A stretch of DNA of 8,213 nucleotides, taken from Bordetella parapertussis. Lineage in GTDB: Bacteria > Pseudomonadota > Gammaproteobacteria > Burkholderiales > Burkholderiaceae_B. A program made the position numbers and the translations under genes. This document shows, in pieces, positions 6,075-8,213 of this stretch. Numbering within the stretch: the first letter of the stretch is position 1; the number at the start of each line of letters is the position of its first letter. The notes below the pieces were generated by a model. That model worked only from the letters and a program-made list of their open reading frames with translations, searched no databases and had not been told where the DNA came from. Location: positions 1-8,213 of the forward strand of contig CAMBLP010000096.1 in the NCBI GenBank assembly GCA_945868195.1, given 5' to 3'.

Positions 6075-6583
6075 GCAAAGTTCCAGTCAGGGTACTTTTG
6101 TAAAAAAGGAATCAAACCACCTATTGCAAGGATCGCGAGGATCTCTGGTGGTAAAGGGTGCGTTTCTTGGAGAACCCGACCTTCGCAACACAACACACCT
6201 CTGGAAAGATCCAGCTCCAGAGACTGTCCCTCAACGATCATTGAAGTGTCGCACTCGAACACTGGCAAACCGTTGTTAATGGCATTACGAAAGAACTGAC
6301 GACCAAAAGATTGAGCGAGGATGGCGCGCACCTTCATCTGACGTAATACGTGCGTCGCTTGCTCGCGCGATGAGTTGATGCCAAAGTGCTCGCCAGCCAC
6401 AAGGATACCGCCGCCGTGATGCGCGATGCGAGAGGCGATGCCCGGAGCTAGTTGTTCAAACGCATGCTGAGCCACATAGGCCACGTCTTTTCCGGGGAGA
6501 TATTTATTGGAACAGTTGATGTCCGTATTGACATCATCTCCAAGCAAAAACGACGGACCCTTGATCAATAAACCTTTGCTCAT
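6071..6583 (-). CDS. LeuD-like small subunit of an aconitase-family hydro-lyase
   Basis: 170 residues from the chosen ATG, the swivelling small subunit of 3-isopropylmalate dehydratase-type enzymes. Visible family motifs are GDDVNTD near the N terminus and the conserved E-H-F-G-x-x-S-S-R-E-Q-A loop, which supplies substrate and catalytic contacts, followed by SFGRQFFRNAINNG. The loop after NTD reads KYLPGKD. Archaeal isopropylmalate and homoaconitate enzymes carry YLVY and YLRT there, so a different substrate is suggested. It pairs with the LeuC-like subunit just upstream, whose TGA overlaps this ATG by 4 bases. The start is fixed by GGAGGT seven bases upstream; a TTG at 6598 would bury that site. 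Candidate roles are dimethylmaleate hydratase (DmdB-like), an isopropylmalate- or citraconate-type enzyme, or homoaconitase-like. Family is sure, substrate is not. Confidence 0.92.
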   Translation of the reverse strand: MSKGLLIKGPSFLLGDDVNTDINCSNKYLPGKDVAYVAQHAFEQLAPGIASRIAHHGGGILVAGEHFGINSSREQATHVLRQMKVRAILAQSFGRQFFRNAINNGLPVFECDTSMIVEGQSLELDLSRGVLCCEGRVLQETHPLPPEILAILAIGGLIPFLQKYPDWNFA

Positions 6584-7863
6584 GCTGCCGACCTCCAAGT
6601 GCCACCCTCAACGAGTCTAGGGTCGGTGATGTAACCCGTCAACGCCGAGGCCGCAACCGTTGCAGCCGAGCCCAGCCAGATATCGGCATTTTTATTGGTC
6701 AGCCTGCCCTTGAAATTACGATTGGCCGTCGAAATGACGGTATCACCATCGCCGGGAACCAAGCGATTGGTGATGCCAACACACGTGCCACAGCCAGCAG
6801 ACTCGAACGAAGCGCCCGCTGTCGTCAGGATCTCGATCAATCCTTCTCTGAGCGCAGCCAGATAAATTTGTCTGGATGCCGGTGTCACAATCATCCTAAC
6901 ACCCGGAGCAAGCTTGCGACCTTTCAAAATCGAGGCGGCCTGACGGATATCGTCCAAACGCCCATTCGTGCAAGTGCCGATCAAGGCAAACTGGATTTTC
7001 TGTTTTTCAATCTGATCGACGCCAACGATGTCATCGACCTCGTGTTTACGCGCCAATTGTGGTGCCAGATTCGCCACATCGATGGTAAAGCGTTCGGCGT
7101 AATGGGCATCAGTATCCGCAAAGGTCGGACGAGGTGTCTTTGCTCCATGCGCGGCAAGCCATGCGAACGTTTTTTCATCTGCTTCGAGAATCGCCGCCTT
7201 GGCGCCTAACTCGGCCGCATGATTGCAAAGCGTCATGCGATCATCGATTGCCATCGCACGGACAGCGTCGCCCACGTACTCGATCGCATGATAGTTCAGG
7301 CCTTCGGCACCAAACTTGCCCAACATCGCCAAGGTGATGTCCTTGGCCCAGACCCCGGGCGCAAGCACGCCTTGAAGATCGATCCGCACCGTCTGAGGTA
7401 CCCTGAACCAAAGCTTACTGCTCATCATGACTGCGGAAACATCAGTGCCTTCGATGCCTGTTCCAAAAGCATTGAAGGCGCCATACGTGACAGAGTGTGT
7501 GTCGGTACCCACCACCAAATCGCCGCAGGTCAAGTGCCCGCCTTCGGGTAACACTTGATGACAAATGCCGTCGCCGATGTCATAAAGACCTGTTCCGCGC
7601 TTCGCGGCGAACGCTCTCATTTCGGAGTGAATATCTGCCGCCTCTTGATTAGGAGGCGGTGAATAATGATCGAGGACCAGCGAAGTCTTTTTTGCGAACT
7701 GAAGGGGTTGATCGCCGAAACGATCGATCATTTTGATGGTGTTGACTGCGCGAGTATCCGTGACCATGGCGTAATCGACCTCTGCAACGACCACCTCACC
7801 CGCCTGCACTCTCTCACACCCAGAATGATGCGCGAGAATTTTTTCAACGATAGTTGAGCCCAA
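6580..7863 (-). CDS. LeuC-like large subunit of an aconitase-family hydro-lyase
   Basis: 427 residues, the length of two-subunit (LeuC2/DmdA/HacA-type) enzymes and shorter than the roughly 466-residue LeuC of E. coli. It should bind a [4Fe-4S] cluster through C298 (in IGTCTNG), C358 and C361 (in SAGCGTCVG). Other family blocks are VGTDTHSVTYGAFNAFGTG (118-136) and STANRNFKGR (378-387). With the small subunit it would dehydrate, hydrate or isomerise a malate- or citrate-like acid. The start codon is TTG at 7863, supported by AGGA six bases upstream and the standard N terminus G-S-T-I-V-E-K-I-L. It begins 17 bases after the end of the binding-protein gene and overlaps the LeuD-like gene by 4 bases. 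With an isocitrate-lyase-type gene downstream and no leuA/leuB, a catabolic hydratase such as 2,3-dimethylmaleate hydratase is a better guess than leucine biosynthesis. Confidence 0.93.
   Translation of the reverse strand: MGSTIVEKILAHHSGCERVQAGEVVVAEVDYAMVTDTRAVNTIKMIDRFGDQPLQFAKKTSLVLDHYSPPPNQEAADIHSEMRAFAAKRGTGLYDIGDGICHQVLPEGGHLTCGDLVVGTDTHSVTYGAFNAFGTGIEGTDVSAVMMSSKLWFRVPQTVRIDLQGVLAPGVWAKDITLAMLGKFGAEGLNYHAIEYVGDAVRAMAIDDRMTLCNHAAELGAKAAILEADEKTFAWLAAHGAKTPRPTFADTDAHYAERFTIDVANLAPQLARKHEVDDIVGVDQIEKQKIQFALIGTCTNGRLDDIRQAASILKGRKLAPGVRMIVTPASRQIYLAALREGLIEILTTAGASFESAGCGTCVGITNRLVPGDGDTVISTANRNFKGRLTNKNADIWLGSAATVAASALTGYITDPRLVEGGTWRSAA
6591..6596 (-). promoter_or_regulatory. Shine-Dalgarno setting the LeuD-like start
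   Basis: The minus strand reads GGAGGT, a near-consensus ribosome site, 7 bases before ATG 6583-6581. It lies inside the end of the LeuC-like gene, so the two subunits can be made both by independent entry and by termination-reinitiation at the ATGA overlap. Confidence 0.8.
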
Positions 7864-7869
7864 GATGCT

Positions 7870-7873
7870 TCCT
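7870..7873 (-). promoter_or_regulatory. Shine-Dalgarno supporting a TTG start for the LeuC-like gene
   Basis: The minus strand reads AGGA, continuing as AGGAAG, with a 6-base spacer to the TTG at 7863-7861. No ATG lies in frame between this site and the conserved N terminus, so TTG is the only reasonable start. Confidence 0.7.
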
Positions 7874-7880
7874 GAAAAAA

Positions 7881-8213
7881 TTAGAATTTAAGGGTTTTAG
7901 CGACTTTACCCCATGTATCAAATTCCTTCGTCACGAAGGCGCGCATTTCCTCAGAGGTCGATGGATCAGGCTCCATCGCTTGTGCAGCTAATCGCTTCAA
8001 CGTCGCAGGATCCCGTATTGCAGCCACAATCGCTACATTCAGTTTTTTAACGATGGCTGGTGGTGTACTTGCAGGGGCGATAAAGCTATACCAGTTAGTC
8101 GCGAGATATCCAGGAAAACCAAGCTCTGCGATGGTTGGTACGTCAGGCAAGTCCACCGAGCGTTTCGCACCTGTCACAGCGAGGGCTCGTAATTTACCCG
8201 CCTTGACCAAAGG
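7881..8213 (-). CDS. Bug/TctC-family periplasmic solute-binding protein (3' part)
   Basis: The C-terminal 110 or so residues of a tripartite tricarboxylate transporter substrate-binding protein; the frame stays open to the window edge, so the start and signal peptide lie outside. Family marks are the block K-A-G-K-L-R-A-L-A-V-T followed by D-L-P-D-V-P-T-I-A-E-L-G-F-P-G-Y, then W-Y-S-F-I-A-P-A-S-T-P, and the closing E-M-R-A-F-V-T-K-E-F-D-T-W helix. These proteins capture carboxylates in the periplasm; many in Burkholderiales are orphans without their TctAB membrane partners nearby. Located 17 bases before the LeuC-like gene on the same strand, it probably belongs to the same transcript and binds the acid, or a precursor, that the hydro-lyase and lyase process. 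Confidence 0.93.
   Translation of the reverse strand, partial: PLVKAGKLRALAVTGAKRSVDLPDVPTIAELGFPGYLATNWYSFIAPASTPPAIVKKLNVAIVAAIRDPATLKRLAAQAMEPDPSTSEEMRAFVTKEFDTWGKVAKTLKF

Noticed and set aside
6584..6598. TTG start at 6598 for the LeuD-like gene
   Set aside because: The GGAGGT site at 6591-6596 would lie inside the coding sequence, and it is ideally placed for the ATG at 6583, where the family N terminus begins.
6071..7863. Leucine biosynthesis leuCD operon
   Set aside because: No leuA or leuB nearby, an isocitrate-lyase-type gene overlaps downstream, a carboxylate-binding protein lies upstream, and the substrate loop is atypical. Not fully excluded because the flanks are outside the window.

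Overview
The window looks like a chromosomal segment of a beta-proteobacterium, most likely a Burkholderiales/Alcaligenaceae-type organism. This rests on a Bug/TctC-family periplasmic solute-binding protein placed directly in front of catabolic genes (that family is greatly expanded in this group), the two-domain fused acyl-CoA dehydrogenase, and compact gene strings with overlapping start and stop codons. No marker fixes the genus.

Left edge (1-557): a complete initiator tRNA-fMet with encoded CCA, a strong hairpin/U-tract terminator just behind it, then about 425 bases with no convincing gene. That stretch holds a short tandem repeat, a small palindrome and a short coding-like fragment. It could be an old island or integration scar at the tRNA, but no integrase or attachment-site duplication is visible.

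Minus-strand string A (4358 down to 558): a 770-residue fusion of two acyl-CoA dehydrogenase domains, an enoyl-CoA hydratase/isomerase family protein, and a small protein built like the G domain of a COG0523/G3E (CobW/YjiA) GTPase. Its nucleotide-binding motifs have all been lost, while the CxCC metal-type motif is kept. The genes are one base apart or overlap by one base, so they are very probably one operon for beta-oxidation-like processing of an unusual acyl-CoA.

Plus strand (4463-5155): a single FMN nitroreductase-family gene transcribed divergently from string A. The roughly 100-base gap between them must carry the promoters.

Minus-strand string B (8213 down to 5184): the 3' part of a TctC/Bug binding protein, then LeuC-like and LeuD-like subunits of an aconitase-superfamily hydro-lyase, then an isocitrate lyase/PEP mutase-superfamily lyase. 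The last three genes overlap by 4 bases at each junction. This combination is the one expected for 2,3-dimethylmaleate hydratase plus 2,3-dimethylmalate lyase, or a related alkylmalate or methylisocitrate route: take up a di/tricarboxylate, hydrate or isomerise it, and cleave it to pyruvate (or a keto acid) plus a carboxylic acid. No leuA or leuB is present, so leucine synthesis is a weaker reading.

Taken together the locus looks like an accessory catabolic region. String A would convert an acyl-CoA and string B would take up and cleave a branched malate-like acid. Whether they act on one substrate cannot be read from the sequence. The most unusual single gene is the degenerate G3E GTPase.
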